DNA of 64,000 bases from Symbiodinium natans. Lineage: Eukaryota; Sar; Dinophyceae; Suessiales; Symbiodiniaceae. The notes under the pieces are model-generated. The model made no database searches. It worked only from the letters and a program-made list of their open reading frames with translations, and was not told where the DNA came from. Numbering within the stretch: position 1 is the first letter of the stretch; every line of letters starts with the position of its first letter. The stretch spans positions 303,001 through 367,000 of the forward strand of contig CAJNDS010002425.1 of assembly GCA_905221605.1 (NCBI GenBank), written 5' to 3'. Positions 1 to 12,700 of the stretch are shown here, one piece after another. Made by a program: the position numbers and the translations under genes.

Positions 1-440
1 CGAAGGGGGTCAGGGTTTAGGGCCCAAAGGCTCGGTTTTGATCAAAAATCCAGAAAACGAGAGCCCACCCAGAAGCGTCGATTTCAGTACTAAAAAATCG
101 CATTTTGAACTGGGACCCGGGCCGATCCTGGGGTCCCCCTCATTTGGGGTGTTTTTGGAGGCACGGCCCAGGAAAAAAAACCATTTGCCCACGAAGGGGG
201 TCAGGGTTTAGGGCCCAGAAAAAAAACCACATGCCCACGAAGGTCATTAGGGTTTAAATATACATAGTAAAAGAGGGTTTAGGGTTTAGGGTTTAGGGTT
301 TAGGGTTTAGGGTTTAGGGTTTAGGGTTTAGGGTTTAGGGTTCAACCGGACCTGTGTGTGTGTGTGTGGTGGGGTGTGCACAGGCAACAAGGGTTCAGGG
401 TTTAGGGTTCAGGACGGAGTTTAGGGTTTAGGGTTCCAGG

Positions 441-2077
441 GCTCCTAGCCGTGCACCACAGAAGCCTGTTCACACGAGATGTTCGCGACTGGTGCATTCA
501 GGGTTCTGGGTTTCGGGTTTAGGGTGTAGGGTAGCAATTTCGTGGGCTTGAACCCTGCCAAGCGTGGAATGGGCTCCTTGGTTGGGCGCCAGCCTGTTGC
601 GCGGGAGCGGGAGCTGTGTCAGGGGCTTACCTAAAGGCTCCGAGTAGTACCATACTCCTTTCTGGGTTAGGATGTACGGCTCCTACAACGTACCATAGCC
701 CCAAGAACTTCCTTTTTGGGTTTGTTTTAGGGGGTTATAGTAGACGGTACTCCACTATTTGCAGAAGAACCCCAAGAAATGAAGCAATATTCTTCCTTGT
801 AAGGGAAATAGGGGGATTGTCATCATTCTTAAGCAAATAGTAGAGTACCTTGTACTACTTGGAGGTTCATCGTACTTATTAAAACTGTGCTTATAGATGT
901 ACTTATAGCCATATTAGGGCACTTAAGGGGCTTGTAAGTGGGTTATAGTACAGATACAATTGGTTAGAAAGTACCATGAACCTCCAAGCACAACCCCTAT
1001 AACTAACCCAACAAGCAGCTACATTGGAGCCTTTTGGTCGGGTTAGGGGCTTAAAATGGTTTAGGGTTTAGGGTTTAGGGCAACACCACTTTTGACGGAG
1101 TACGCAGTACAAAGTTGAAAGGAAGGCCCCCAGCCGGAACCCCGAAACAGGGAATGCCAGGAAACAAGTAGGACGCACCAGGGTTTCTATATTCCTGCTA
1201 CCTAAACCCTACACCCTAAACCCAAAACCCAAAACCAGATATTCCTGGGGCTCCCTGTGTTGGAGTTCCCACAAGGTTTCCTTTGTCTAGGGTTTGGGGT
1301 TTCAGGGAAGAGCAGTGGTGAGGCGACCTGTTGCGAAAGGGTAAGGCAGTGGTAAACATGCGCTAAGCTCGAGCCAAATCTGCAACTTCTGTTGGAAGGG
1401 TTCTTTGCTCTTTTTAGGGAACTGGGCAAGGAGGATCCCTGCACAGTCCCTTAAGCGGATTCCCCAATTCCCTTGGGAAGAACTATATTGATTCAAGTAT
1501 TCAAGCACAGGTGCTGACCTCAGGGCGATGGTCGTCCGACCGATTTGTTGCCATCGTGGCGCCTCGCTTGGTCGTATGGGCAGAGCTTGTCTGTTTTGCC
1601 TGGTAGCCCAGTGGTTACCCCTTCTACTTTTGTTTGGTTCAAGGTTCCCTTCTAAAGTAGTCAACCCAAAAAAAGGTGCCCTCATTACTACAATACCGGG
1701 ACCAGGTTTGGCTTTACATGCTTGACAGAACGGCTTAGGAGCTCGGGGTTTTGCGGGGGACATGGCGCGCTGCAGCCCATCCCGGCAACGGCAACTGCTG
1801 GTTTGAGGTTGAGGTGGCGAACTGTTGAAGACATACCTTTCAGTAGCAGATACCTTCGCCTTACTTTGTGGCATTGTGGAATCTCCTCTTCGGTCGCACA
1901 TCGGGGCATTCGGGTTGGTCGAGACATGTCCAGATGGCCCTTGGAATGTTCCGTCTTGTGTTCGACTTTCTTGTTTTGTTGTTCAATTTTGCTGTCCTGC
2001 TATTGATTGTCGGGGCTGTGGTTGCTGAACCTGAAGCCCTACAGCATCCCTCAAATGTCTTGACACACATCCCTTAG
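441..2077 (+). CDS. Candidate multi-exon gene, unrecognised, one membrane segment
   Basis: Exon-like blocks with strong third-position GC are seen at 441-502 (LLAVHHRSLFTRDVRDWCIQ), 536-619 (NPAKRGMGSLVGRQPVARER inside), 1511-1598 (starts after CACAG; VAIVAPRLVVWAELV inside), 1739-1818 (GTWRAAAHPGNGNCWFEVEV inside) and 1934-2077. The last has a hydrophobic run of about 22 residues (LVFDFLVLLFNFAVLLLIVG), probably one transmembrane helix, and ends in TAG. The exons at 1511 and 1739 both start AG|G in phase 0, so they can be joined. I do not recognise the family. The first two blocks may belong to another gene, because their phases do not join through the 32-bp gap between them. The start lies to the left or is unresolved. 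Confidence 0.4.
752..842. mobile_element. Family A inverted-repeat element (copy 1)
   Basis: It begins CCACTATTTGC and ends TTCTTAAGCAAATAGTAG, the two being reverse complements, with AAGAACCCC just inside the left end. The same ends recur at 4,954, 6,218, 18,439, 25,989 and 55,512. The right end is TAG, usable as a splice acceptor. Confidence 0.7.
855..988. mobile_element. Family B inverted-repeat element (copy 1)
   Basis: The left end CTACTTGGAGGTTCAT and right end ACCATGAACCTCCAAG are inverted repeats. Between them are mirrored TACTTATA.../...TATAAGTA segments and the motif GGGCACTTAAGGGGCTT. It is one of about ten copies in the window and directly follows family A copy 1. Confidence 0.8.
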
Positions 2078-3639
2078 GTTTCCAGGGAATGGGTTTAGGA
2101 TATAGGGTTCTTGTGCTGACCAGATCAAGCCAAATTCATACACCTTGCAAGATGACAAGGAGTACGGATTGGACAGATGAGGGAGTAAACAGCTGGGAAC
2201 TCGCAGCTATAATCAGATGGATTAGGGGTTAGACAAACCCAGGGTTTCAATAGCTGGATTTTCGCAGCTGCAGGTGCGGTTCCTGCAACCCCAAACAACG
2301 CAAGACCGTCATGTGCCAATACACGGCACCGCTTAGCTTCACGGAAGCTAAGCAATGCGGGGCCGACCTAAGCAACGCAAGGACCCTGAGCAATGCACTT
2401 CATGGGTTAGAGAAGGATGAGACAGTTTTCGCAAGATTACGGAATCGAATGAGCCCCTCTCCTTTTTGCGTCTGCTCAGGTGTGCCTAAACCCCCTCCCT
2501 GAACCCAAAGTTCTAAATCCGAAACCCATGGCGCCAAGAAGCACTTCCCCGTTTAGGGTTTAGGGTTTAGGGTTTAGGGTTTAGGGTTTAGGGTCCCTCG
2601 CAGGTTGACCTTCGCCAGCTGCGTCCTTAGCACTCCATGGGGCTTACTAGAGTTTCAGCTTGTCCAAGTCTGGGTTCAGATGCAAAAAGGGTTTAGGGTT
2701 TAGGGTTTAGGGTTTAGGGTTTAGGGTTTAGGGTTTAGGGTTTAGGGTTTAGGGTTTCGCGTTTAGTGTTGCTTCATGCTTTTCGACGGTTGGTTGCGGC
2801 GGGAAGGCTGTTTTTTGGGAGTTTCTCCCTTTGAGGCGTTTTCTGAGAATACGGAGCCGTCAATTTATAGAAGGATCCCAAGAAGAGGATTCTGCAATCC
2901 AAGCAAAAGCAAAAGGTACCCAAAAAGATACCATCATTTGAAACACTGCCCATAGCTAAGGAAACACATATTGTGGTTCGAACAGATAAGGAGTTCGGGC
3001 TAAAGGGCTTTTCCTCTGCCCAAGACCTCCAAGCCACTGAGCGCACTAACCCTAAACTTAAACCCACCCGAAACTAAAATGCTGATCCCAACGCTCTTCG
3101 TTGAACCCCAGGAAGTTGGACAACCGCAAAGCCAACTACACCCAAGCGAAGAAAGACATCTACCTTGGGCTGAAGTGAACTACTCCGCTGCTAGATACAT
3201 GAACCCATTTGGGCTCGGAGTCTTCCCGAGAGACAAACGTCAGACTTTCAGTTCTCCTGGGGTCCGGAGCGGGCCCTTATTCCCTTTTGGGGGTGTGGCG
3301 GTTCCCTTATGAGCCCCTTATAAAACCAAAAGGGCACCCTTTTCATTCCTATAGGTTACTCTTGGTGAGTCTAGTCTCTTGCGCTTGCCACCTTGTGCGA
3401 CCCTAAACCCTAAACCCTAAACCCTAAACCCTAAACCCCAACTTCGTGAGAGTCTTAGAGCTGACTGCGAAGCAAAAGCTTATTTGGAAAGAGGGATTGT
3501 AATAGGGGGTACTATAATCCCTATTAAGGGCTGTTAGTATACGGGGGGACATCCCAACTCCCTCCAACAAACCCTAAACCCTAAACCCTAAACCCTAAAC
3601 CCTAAACCCTAAACCCTAAACCCTAAACCCTAAACCAAG
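2078..3639. other. Spacer with telomere repeats, no firm gene
   Basis: This holds TTTAGGG runs (2,551-2,594; 2,690-2,757), CCCTAAA runs (3,400-3,437; 3,570-3,635), a family I element (3,256-3,356) and half of a family C element (about 3,480-3,560). A weak open stretch near 2,151-2,231 could be an exon but has no good splice context. Confidence 0.5.
2331..2354. other. Perfect short hairpin in spacer
   Basis: GCTTAGCTTC and GAAGCTAAGC form a 10-bp perfect stem around a 3-4 base loop. It lies in sequence free of telomere repeats between the 2.08-kb and 3.64-kb loci. No structural RNA family was recognised. Confidence 0.4.
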
Positions 3640-3744
3640 AAAAGGTCCGACGAGACTGTGAAGCTCCTTTACGTGGATGGCGGCTTTCGGCGCCTCAGCG
3701 TGGCCGAGCTGGAGATGCTGATGCTGGAGGATTCCCTCGAGGGG
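3640..3744 (+). CDS. Exon of unrecognised gene (GGFRRL motif)
   Basis: It starts after CCTAAACCAAG and is open in phase 0 with nearly all codons ending G or C, coding for a charged helix (VAELEMLMLEDSLEG at its end). A GC donor follows. A CCCTAAA array abuts its left side and TTTAGGG its right. Confidence 0.6.
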
Positions 3745-6700
3745 GCCTTAGGATTTGGGGTCTTAGGGGTTAGGGTTTAGGGTTTAGGGTTGAGGGTTTA
3801 TGGTTCTGACTTTTAGGGTTTAGGGTTTAGGGTTTAGGGTTTAGGGTTTAGCTTAGGGCAGTTTAGGGTTTAGGGCTTACCTAGCAGGTCTAGGGGAACT
3901 GAACCGAACGTCTGGACGGAAAAGTCAGGATGGATGTCTCTACTCGCCCAACTGCCTCACGTCATCCACCGGGCATGGACACTTGTCAAAGTCCACTTGC
4001 CAGCTCCCCCCCCCCCCCCCCCCCCCCCAAAGAGTTCTTCTGTCCACATTTGTGTGTTAGAACCTGACAGAAGAGGAAAACATGTGGCTAGACGCTTGTT
4101 GAAGTTGGCTTGCTGAGAATTTGGGTCGTCCAGGCTTTGGACAAAGAACAAAGCTCGGTTATTTTCGGCTGAAAAGTACCAACGCTCACAATGCTCACGA
4201 GGTCCCGTGCATTTTCCGTGTGAATGCCCACGAAGTCATTCAATAAATACTTGGATAAACCTATACAAATAGCCGGGGTCGTTAGTTAATGATTTACTTT
4301 GAAGGTTCGCGAGACGTAGAGTATGAGAGGATGAGAAGTCCAGGTGCCTGACTGATGGGGGGGGTGACCCGGAATCGTGATATTCCTTTGTTTTCTTTCT
4401 TTGGCCTACCTACAGACCTATCTTACACAAAGGCGCGGGCAATAGAAGTAACTGCCGCTAGGCTGGTCGCGTTGAGGTACATAATATACCCCCAGGGACT
4501 CGAAAGGCCTTTTTGGGTTTAGGGTTTAGGGTTTAGGGTTTAGGGTTTAGGACCCTAAACCCTAAACCCTAAACCCTAAACCCCTCAACCCTTTGAGGCT
4601 TGTCTGGGACATGTTGAGAACAGCGAGGCAAGTGCAAGAGGTTTAGAGGCCTAGGTTTCGTGCCAAGGAGTAGGGCGAAGAAGTATGGTAACTATACCTA
4701 TAACCTTATTCAGGGTGCTTGTAACACACTTATAGCTACCCATGAACCTCCAAGTAACCTTGTGAAGTACATTTCTCACTATCTTTCGCCATCTTCGAGA
4801 GCTCCTCGAACCTGTTTTGACAAGCAGGGTTTAGGGTTTAGGGTTTATGGCTTAGGGTTTAGGTTTGCAACGCCTTGGGGACGTGTTTTTTTTGTTTTTC
4901 ACCCCTTTTTTGCCGGGGAGAGGCAGGCTCACGTACAAGGCTGAACTACTTTACTACTATTTGCTTAAGAACACCCAAAAGAGCAAAGAGGATTCTCCCT
5001 CATAAGGACAATCTAGGGTTATATCTATATATATATATATGTATATGTTTATATATTGTTGTTGTTGCTTTTTGACTTTTTGTGGGGTTTCTTAAGCAAG
5101 TACTAGCTTAGGGGTTTGTGCAAGGCGCCCGAGCTTGGGGTTGAACTTCGCCCCATTTGAAGATTGCCCTCTATTTGGGCTTTCTCGAATCGCAGACCGC
5201 AAAGGCTGTCCTTCAAAGTTAAGCCCCACAAGTGCTGAACACTGCAACCCCAAAAGCCCGCAAGCCCTAAAGCTTCAACCCTAAACCCTAAACTCGAAGA
5301 TCCGAAAGCCCTCAACCTCTGAACACCAGGACGTAGACTCGGAGGGCTGGGAGAAGTGGCGCGTGGCCCGCCTTGGAAGGGCTCAGCCGCGTTAGTCGGA
5401 TCCGCAGAGTTTGGGGTTAAGAGGGCTTAAGAGTTCTTCTTAAGTGGGCTTCGATTTGAGAGGGTTTAGGACGTAGGAGAGATTAGGGTTCAGGGCTTAC
5501 GAGGAAGAGGGCTTCGGTTTAAGAGGGTTTAGAGTTTAGGGTTTAGGGGTGTAGCTGTTAAGGATTTAGGGTTTAAGAGGGCTGCAGAGGTTTCAAGAGC
5601 TCCACTGTATCCGGCTATACTGCCAATTCTACAGATGGTAGCCATACTCAGAAATATTTTGGACAGAATAGATTGAAAGATTCCGGATTCCGGACAGTAG
5701 TATTGATTGAGAACTGCGACTGGCAACTATGCTGGTGCATGAAAATAGGAAGAGACAATGAGTCGTTTGAAAACCAACATTGCAGCAAGCCTTGCAGGAG
5801 AAACACCACGAAATGCCTGAGGCACACATGCGATTCGTAGACTTCTTGTGTGGTAATCAGTTGTACGTCAAGTCGCATGTGCCCTAAACCCTAAACCCTA
5901 AACCCTAAACCCTAAACCGTCTACGTTTACGGTTATTCCGCTCCTATTCTTGCCAATTATAGAACAGGCCGAGCCGGGCTTCAGGCTTCAGTCCTCCGGT
6001 TCAGGAGTTTAGGGGAATTTGGGGTGGTTTTAGGTTTTAGGGTTTAGGGTTTGGGGTTTCGGGTTTAGGATTTAGGGGTTAGGGTCTGGGGTTTGGGGTT
6101 TAGGGTTTAGGGTTTGGTCTTTTCGGTTTATGAGCTGGGCTCTTGACCTTTCTGGACTTTGCATGCTCACCCGGAAGGCGCCAGAAGACGCGGAGTGGAC
6201 CCGGACACCCCTAAGACTGCCATTTGCTTAAGTACACAAAAAAATGAAAAGCAACATTCCCCATATTACCCTTATAAGGAAGAATATTTTGATTTTTTTT
6301 TTGATTTTTTTTTTTTTTTTTTTTTTTTTTTGGGGGGGGGGGGGTTCTTAAGCAAATAGTAGAAGACCTGAAGCCACACGCTTCAAGGTGGGGCAGTACA
6401 TCTACCTGGCAGGCGGCTTGGGTGCTGGCTTGGCGCGCAGGGCTTGAGGATTCGGTTTCGGTCCGGTGGCGCGGTTTGGCTTGAGTCGCGATTGTAAACT
6501 TACACTTATTAATGTAGAAAGTAATAGTAATGATGTTGGTTGGTGGTTATATATATATATATGTATATATGTATATATATATATATATATATTATTTTTT
6601 ATTGTGGTAATATTGATGGTGTATACAAGACCTGCGCGCTCGATTTGTTTGGCTGTAGTGAGCCTCTGCTGCGCCGCTGAGTACACCAGAGTCGGTACTG

Positions 6701-9700
6701 CTGAAAAGGTGAAACCACCCAAACATGTGTTTGCGAGTTTCCAGGTGCTTTCGAACCCCCCCTCTCCCAAACTCTACACCCTAAAACCTAAACCTTGAAC
6801 CCTAAACCTTAAACCCCCTAGAGGTTCCGGCAAGTGGTGGTCTGGAAGCTCCTCGGCCAATCAGGTCGCTCGTGGTGGTCCAAGGGGGGAAGGCGTTTAA
6901 ACTCATATAGATGGCGTTGATCGTGAGTCCTCCTTGCAAACCCTCAAGCCTCCCGAAACCCTAAACCCTAAGCCCTAAACCTAAACCCTGTTCTGCTGAC
7001 CATGCGGAGCCGCTCTCCTTGCTAGGGGTTGATATCACGTCCACCTCAGGAAGCTATGGTGCGACCATCGTGGACATCAGAGATATGGATTCAACCGTGA
7101 AGGCGACCGCTTAATTCTGCACGCAAGGCTGAGACTGTTGAGTTTCAGAATTCCACGTGAGCTTCCTGCGGGCATGCTTTTTTTTTTCGTTCCCGCAGTT
7201 CTTCTAAACAATTAAAAACCTTACCTTCGCCCTTCAAAGCAGAATTTTGTTTTACACTTTTTGCTTGGGGGAAAGGGGGCGGGGACGGGGAGAATATCTG
7301 GGGCTTCTCATATTAACAGTTATGCAAGAATTGACCAGGAACAGAGTGGGCCCTCGTTCCCTTCTGTAGGGTATACCCCGTTTAAGGGCCCATACTCAGG
7401 GAACATGTAACTCCCCTTACGTAATCGATGAATCAGGGATCACGTTCTTACTGTTTTTGGGCTCCTGGGCTCCTGCACTTGGAGGTTCAGGGTACTTATA
7501 ACCCCAAGTATAACTGCACTCATAAGCTTCCGAAGTCCTCCAAAGTAGGTTGTAAGTAGACTTATCATTGGGGTTATACATGCCCACGATCCTCCAAGTA
7601 GTGGGTTCGTGGGGAGCACGGGAGTTTCGAGTTTTTTTTTTGAGGGTTTGTTATTGGGTTTGCAGGCTTTGCGATGTTTACAGGGTTTATAGGGTTTTAC
7701 AGGGCTTACATTTTTTAGAAGGGTTTAGGGTTTAGGGTTAGGGTTTAGGGTTTCGGGTTTAGGGTTTAGGGTCGCGCTTATAGGTGTATAGATTTTGGCT
7801 TGCAAATTGGAGGTTTGAACTCTCTGGTCCGAGGTACAACTCCTAGATAAACACCCTAAACCCTAAACCCTAAACCCTAAACCCTAAACCCAGAGGTGCA
7901 GTTCAGCACTGGGGGCTTCAAGCGTCTCCCCATGGAAGACTTCAAGAAGCTGGTCACGGAGCCGCCCTCCATGCCTCTTGGTAAGTTTAGGGTTTAGGGT
8001 TTAGGGTTTAGGGTTTAGGGGTTTAGGGGTTTAGGGGTTTAGGGGTTTAGGGGTTTAGGGGTTTAGGGGTTTAGGGGTTTAGGGGTTTAGGGGTTTAGGG
8101 GTTTAGGGGTTTAGGGGTTTAGGGGTTTAGGGGTTTAGGTGTTTAGGGGTTTAGGGGTTTAGGGGTTTAGGGGTTTAGGGGTTTAGGGGTTTAGGGGTTT
8201 AGGGGTTTAGGGGTTTAGGGGTTTAGGGTTTAGGGTTCTCTTGGCATAAGACACTACTTGGGCCCTAAGAAGGGTTTTGAAAGGGCTTCAAGTGGTTCAA
8301 GCCCTAAACTCTAAACCCTAAACCCTAAACCCTAAACCCTAAACCCTAAACCCTAAACCCTAAACCCTAAACCTTTGGGGTTTCACGCTGGCGCCCGATG
8401 TTCGCTCTTCGGATTATGGTGTTGCAGAAGCCCTAACACCCTGAACCTATATGCTTGAACAGGCATGTGAGGTGGCTTGGCATGGCTGGGGTGGAGCATA
8501 GGCTGAGCGAGCCATTGGCGCATTGCACTCCCAGCGAGAGGCTGCATAAATGCAATTAAACAGACATACATAAACGTCTACTTCGGTATATATAGGGACT
8601 CTACAAGGTATATATCTATATACATATTTGTACGGGCTATGTGTTTTTTTTTCATGTTTTTACTTGCCTTTATCGGGTATAGAGACCCTTGTTTACACAC
8701 ATCGTGGTTGCCACGTGTAGCAAGAAACCTTCCGGAATCTCAGCCTCAAGCCGGCAAGCTATGATTTCCCCAAAAGTGATGCTCGAGCAATATGGTTCAA
8801 GCATGTTCCCACGACTCAGACCGCCCTTTCAACCGGTGAGTTTCTTGCGCTTCATTCTGTACAGGAACATGCGAGCCACCCTAAACACTTAACCCTAAAA
8901 CCCTAAGCCCGCAAGCCAAGGATGGAGGACAGCTCCCTGCACTTCCGGAAACATCAGTGGCCTGAGTAGCTGAATGAGTACACTTTACGCTCGTTGGGGT
9001 ACTATAACCCCCTATAGAACTGAAAGTGTACACTTGTTGGGGCTTGTGAACTCAGCAACTAAGGTGGCGGGCTTTGTGACAAGGGCCTGTAGGGCTTTGG
9101 CTCAATTCGGTTCTGGCTCCGAAGGATTAGGGTAGTTCACTGGACCTTCGGCCAGCCTTACTCCCTTCTAAACCCTAAACCCGAAACCCGAAACCCGAAT
9201 CCCGCAAACCTAAACCCGAAACCCTAAACCCTAAACCCCAAACCCTAAACCCTAAACCCTAAACCCTAAACCCTAAACCCTAAACCTAAACCCTTCTTAT
9301 TCTTTGGTTGCTGGGTACCGAGTAGTCACTTCCGCAGGAGTGGCAGACGTCTAGCCCGGTGGATCATATCTCCGAGCCGGATCCTGCCCAGGGCTCGGGT
9401 CACTTGAGGGTTTTGGGTTTAGGGTTTTGGGTTTTGGGTTTAGGTTTTCTTGGTTTATGTTTTGCATTTAATCTGAATCAGGCGTTTCGGAAGGGGACTG
9501 AACCCCTAAACCCTAAACCTCTGAAACCCCAAAACCCCACAACCCTAAACCCTACATCCCTAAACCCTAATTTTGAATATGGTGGCTGCAGGGTTGAGCC
9601 CACGTCCCGAAGAGCCCCCAGCAGGCTCAGAAGCCGTCTCTGCCAGTTCGGGTCGAGGATTTAGGGTTTAGGGTAATTAAGTTTACGGTTAAGGGATTGG

Positions 9701-12700
9701 GGTTTCGGGCTTAGGGTTTGGGGTTTAGGGTTCAGGTTTGGGTTTAGGGTTGGGGTTTAGGGTTTAAGTTTAGGGTTTAGGGCATGGGGCCGTTCACCCG
9801 TCAGTCCTTTTGGCAAGCCCAGGCCATCATGCTGGCGATGAGGCACGCCAGCCTTCTGGGTGTTTTGTGGGGCGCATGGCAGTACCGAACTGAATATGGT
9901 TTAGGGGGTTTAGGGGTTTCGGGTTTAGGGTTTAGGGTTTAGGCACCAGGTAGCCAGGTACAGCAGTGGTATTCTTTAACGTTGTGGTGTCCAGTGTGAG
10001 TTCGGGACTCTTGCGTGATGACTTCATGAACTTCCATTGCTCGACGCCCCCTGCTGCAGTTTGCGCAAGCCAAGTGACATGCCACTCTTTCTATAATTTT
10101 CCCGGAGGCCCAGTAGTACCCTTGTTCCGTTTCTCAGGTTTAGGACCATTTCTGATTTTGAAATCCGGAACCCTAAACCCTTAAACCCTTAGCCCCTAAG
10201 CCCCTAAGCCCCTAAGCCCTAAACCCCTAAACCCTACCAAGCCATAAAGCGTGCCCTTTTGTTCTTAGGTTAGCTTCAGCCGACACTCAAGTGAACATTG
10301 CGGGGGGGGGGGGGGGGGGGAGGCAACATTCCCCAAAGTGCCACAACAGTTTATAATTCTTCTGATAGAAACGCCCCAAAAGGCTACCCCAAAACTTACC
10401 CCAAAAAAGGCCGATAGTAACCAAAAGGATGCCCCTGAACCCTAAACTAAACCCTGAACGTGCCGCAGAAACCACAAAAGGATACCCTTGTTGTCGGAAG
10501 CCACGCAAGAATTGGCACGCAGGCCCCCTGTCGCCAGGTTCAGGGTGGCCTGCTGGCCTCAAGCATCGCAACTCACTTTCGGTTGTGGGCTCAGGGCTTG
10601 TAGGGTGTATGGCTTTGTTAGTGGGAGTTAAAGAGTTTAGGGTTTAGGGTTTAGGGGGGTTTAGGGTTTAGGGTTTAGGGTTAGGGTTTAGGGTTTAGCG
10701 TGGCCGAAGCCCTCCAAGCCAAGAAGCGCAGGAGCCGCAAGGACGCGGAGGCAGAGCCAGAAGCTGTGCCGGAGCCCAAGACATTCGTGGCGGAGCCGCA
10801 CGGACCCCACCCTAAATTGTGCGATATGCACATCTATATCTATATATATATATATCGATATAGATATAGATATACATACACTATATGTGCAAGACATGTA
10901 TGTATATATTTAATGTTTTATTATGTGCTAGCACAAATATACACGCACACATAAATCAATTAATTTATAATTCAATAACTATATGTATATGTACATGTAT
11001 AATCTTGTTGTCTATTAAAGGACAGCCCTAACCCTGAAGCCCGTCTGACCTTGTTTCTTCTGCACGGCACCGCAGCTGAGTTAACTGCGCCTCAGCTCCA
11101 GCGACTGGAAGCAAACAAGGCTCTCCAAGCCCCAAACTCAAAGTTTTGAACCCGAATCGGTTTAGGGTTTAGGGTTTAGGATTTAGGGCTTAGGGCTTAG
11201 GGTTTAGGGTTTAGGGTTTGTTAGGGTGTAGGGTTAATCAGGGTCCAGCAGAAGCTCAGAAGCTCTGAGCAGCCCTGCATCCTTGTAAGCCTACATCCTT
11301 GAATTTTGGCGGGATGCTTGGGCTCTCTGAGCTCAGCTTCATGCTGAGGTCCACCTACAGAGTAGCTTGGCTTCGTTTCGGTTTAGGGTTCGAGAAGGGT
11401 TCTTCGGGCATGCTAACGTTCAGGTTGGCAATGATTATGATCTAAATTCCGATGTACTCCCCCGTATGATGAGATGAAAAACCAAAGAACAGGCCCATTG
11501 GAATTCAATGGGCGCCTCACAATTAACCCTAAATCCTCAACCCTAAGCTGAATCAAGCTTCGGGCTTCAAGGCGTAGGTTGGGTTCTTGGAAGACGGGAT
11601 CCCCCAAAACTTAACAGAGCAAACTATGGTCTTTGCGCCCACAAGCCCGACTTCAAGTTCTTAAGCAGCCTTTGGTTACAGACCAGAGAGCTGAACAACG
11701 ACACCTTTAAATAATAAGAATTGAAGTTAAAATCCTTGAAAAGTGCTGAAACCTGCGTTTTAGAAACTACATCCATGTGAAGGCAGCTGCCACCGCAAGC
11801 CCTAAACCCTAAGCTCGATAAACCGGGGCCGCATGACCTGTTTTCGGGAGGTGTCAGGCTTCATGCGCATTCCAACACGGAAGCCGGTGGATCCCGAAGC
11901 AGCCAAAAACCCGAATTCCCTGGGCTCTAAAATCCCAAGCCTAAACCCTAAACCCTACCCTCAACCCTCAGATTAGAGACAGACCGAGTGAGTCCCTAAA
12001 CCCTACACACGTAAGAAGCTTGAAGCTCTCCCTAAGGAACAGGCGAACCAGCTGAGAGCGGCCCTCAAGGAGGCAACGCCTGGGAGAGAAGCCCGCAACC
12101 CTACTCCCTGGTTTTAGGGTTTAGGTTTAGGGTTTAGGCTTTAGGGTTTAGGGTTGACTGGGATCAAAAAAGGTTTAGGGTTTAGGGCTTAGGGTCCACT
12201 TGCTAGTCTTTGAGCCCAGTTGCACAAAAAGGGTCCGCCTGCACAAAAATCCAAACCCCAAACCCGCTCCCGCGCACGTCGATACATCTTTTGTTCTCAG
12301 CAGCATGTGAAAGCTGGGCTGATTGTAATCTCTACTGGTATGTAAAGCATGTCGCGTGTCTCTATCATGTCACGGTGCGCCAGTGGCTTCAATGGTGCGA
12401 TGTGACATGTTCTGCACCCTACTTGGTGAACTATGCCGACCCACACCATCCGCCACCTAAGAAACATGCCCTATATAATCCCTATATTGTAAACCATATA
12501 TATATATATATACATACATACCTATCGTGCAGTCTAATCAGCTGGTTGCCCGGACTTTGTCGCGGTGTGGTCCGCGAAGTCAGGGCAGGCTCGTGTCGAG
12601 GCTTATCCGGCCCATAAACCTCATTGACCCCCTCCACCTAGTATTGAAACTCCCTTAACACCTTTGCAGAAATTATTCCCCGTATTTGCCTATCACCTAC

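Noticed and set aside
261-340. TTTAGGG array at the left edge as a chromosome end
   Set aside because: It is only about 80 bp, is preceded by unique sequence, and resembles dozens of other internal arrays in both orientations.
1590-1650. tRNA-like A-box (TAGCCCAGTGG) and weak B-box
   Set aside because: No acceptor or anticodon stem can be drawn, and the B-box does not fit. Part of it overlaps a good exon.
1302-1901. Longest open frame in the window (199 codons, - strand)
   Set aside because: The + strand of the same DNA has two blocks with stronger codon bias and AG|G starts (1,511 and 1,739). The - strand frame has no recognisable domain and looks like the shadow of GC3-rich + exons.
4660-4944. 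94-codon + frame
   Set aside because: It crosses a degenerate family B fragment and TTTAGGG units, with no codon bias or splice context.
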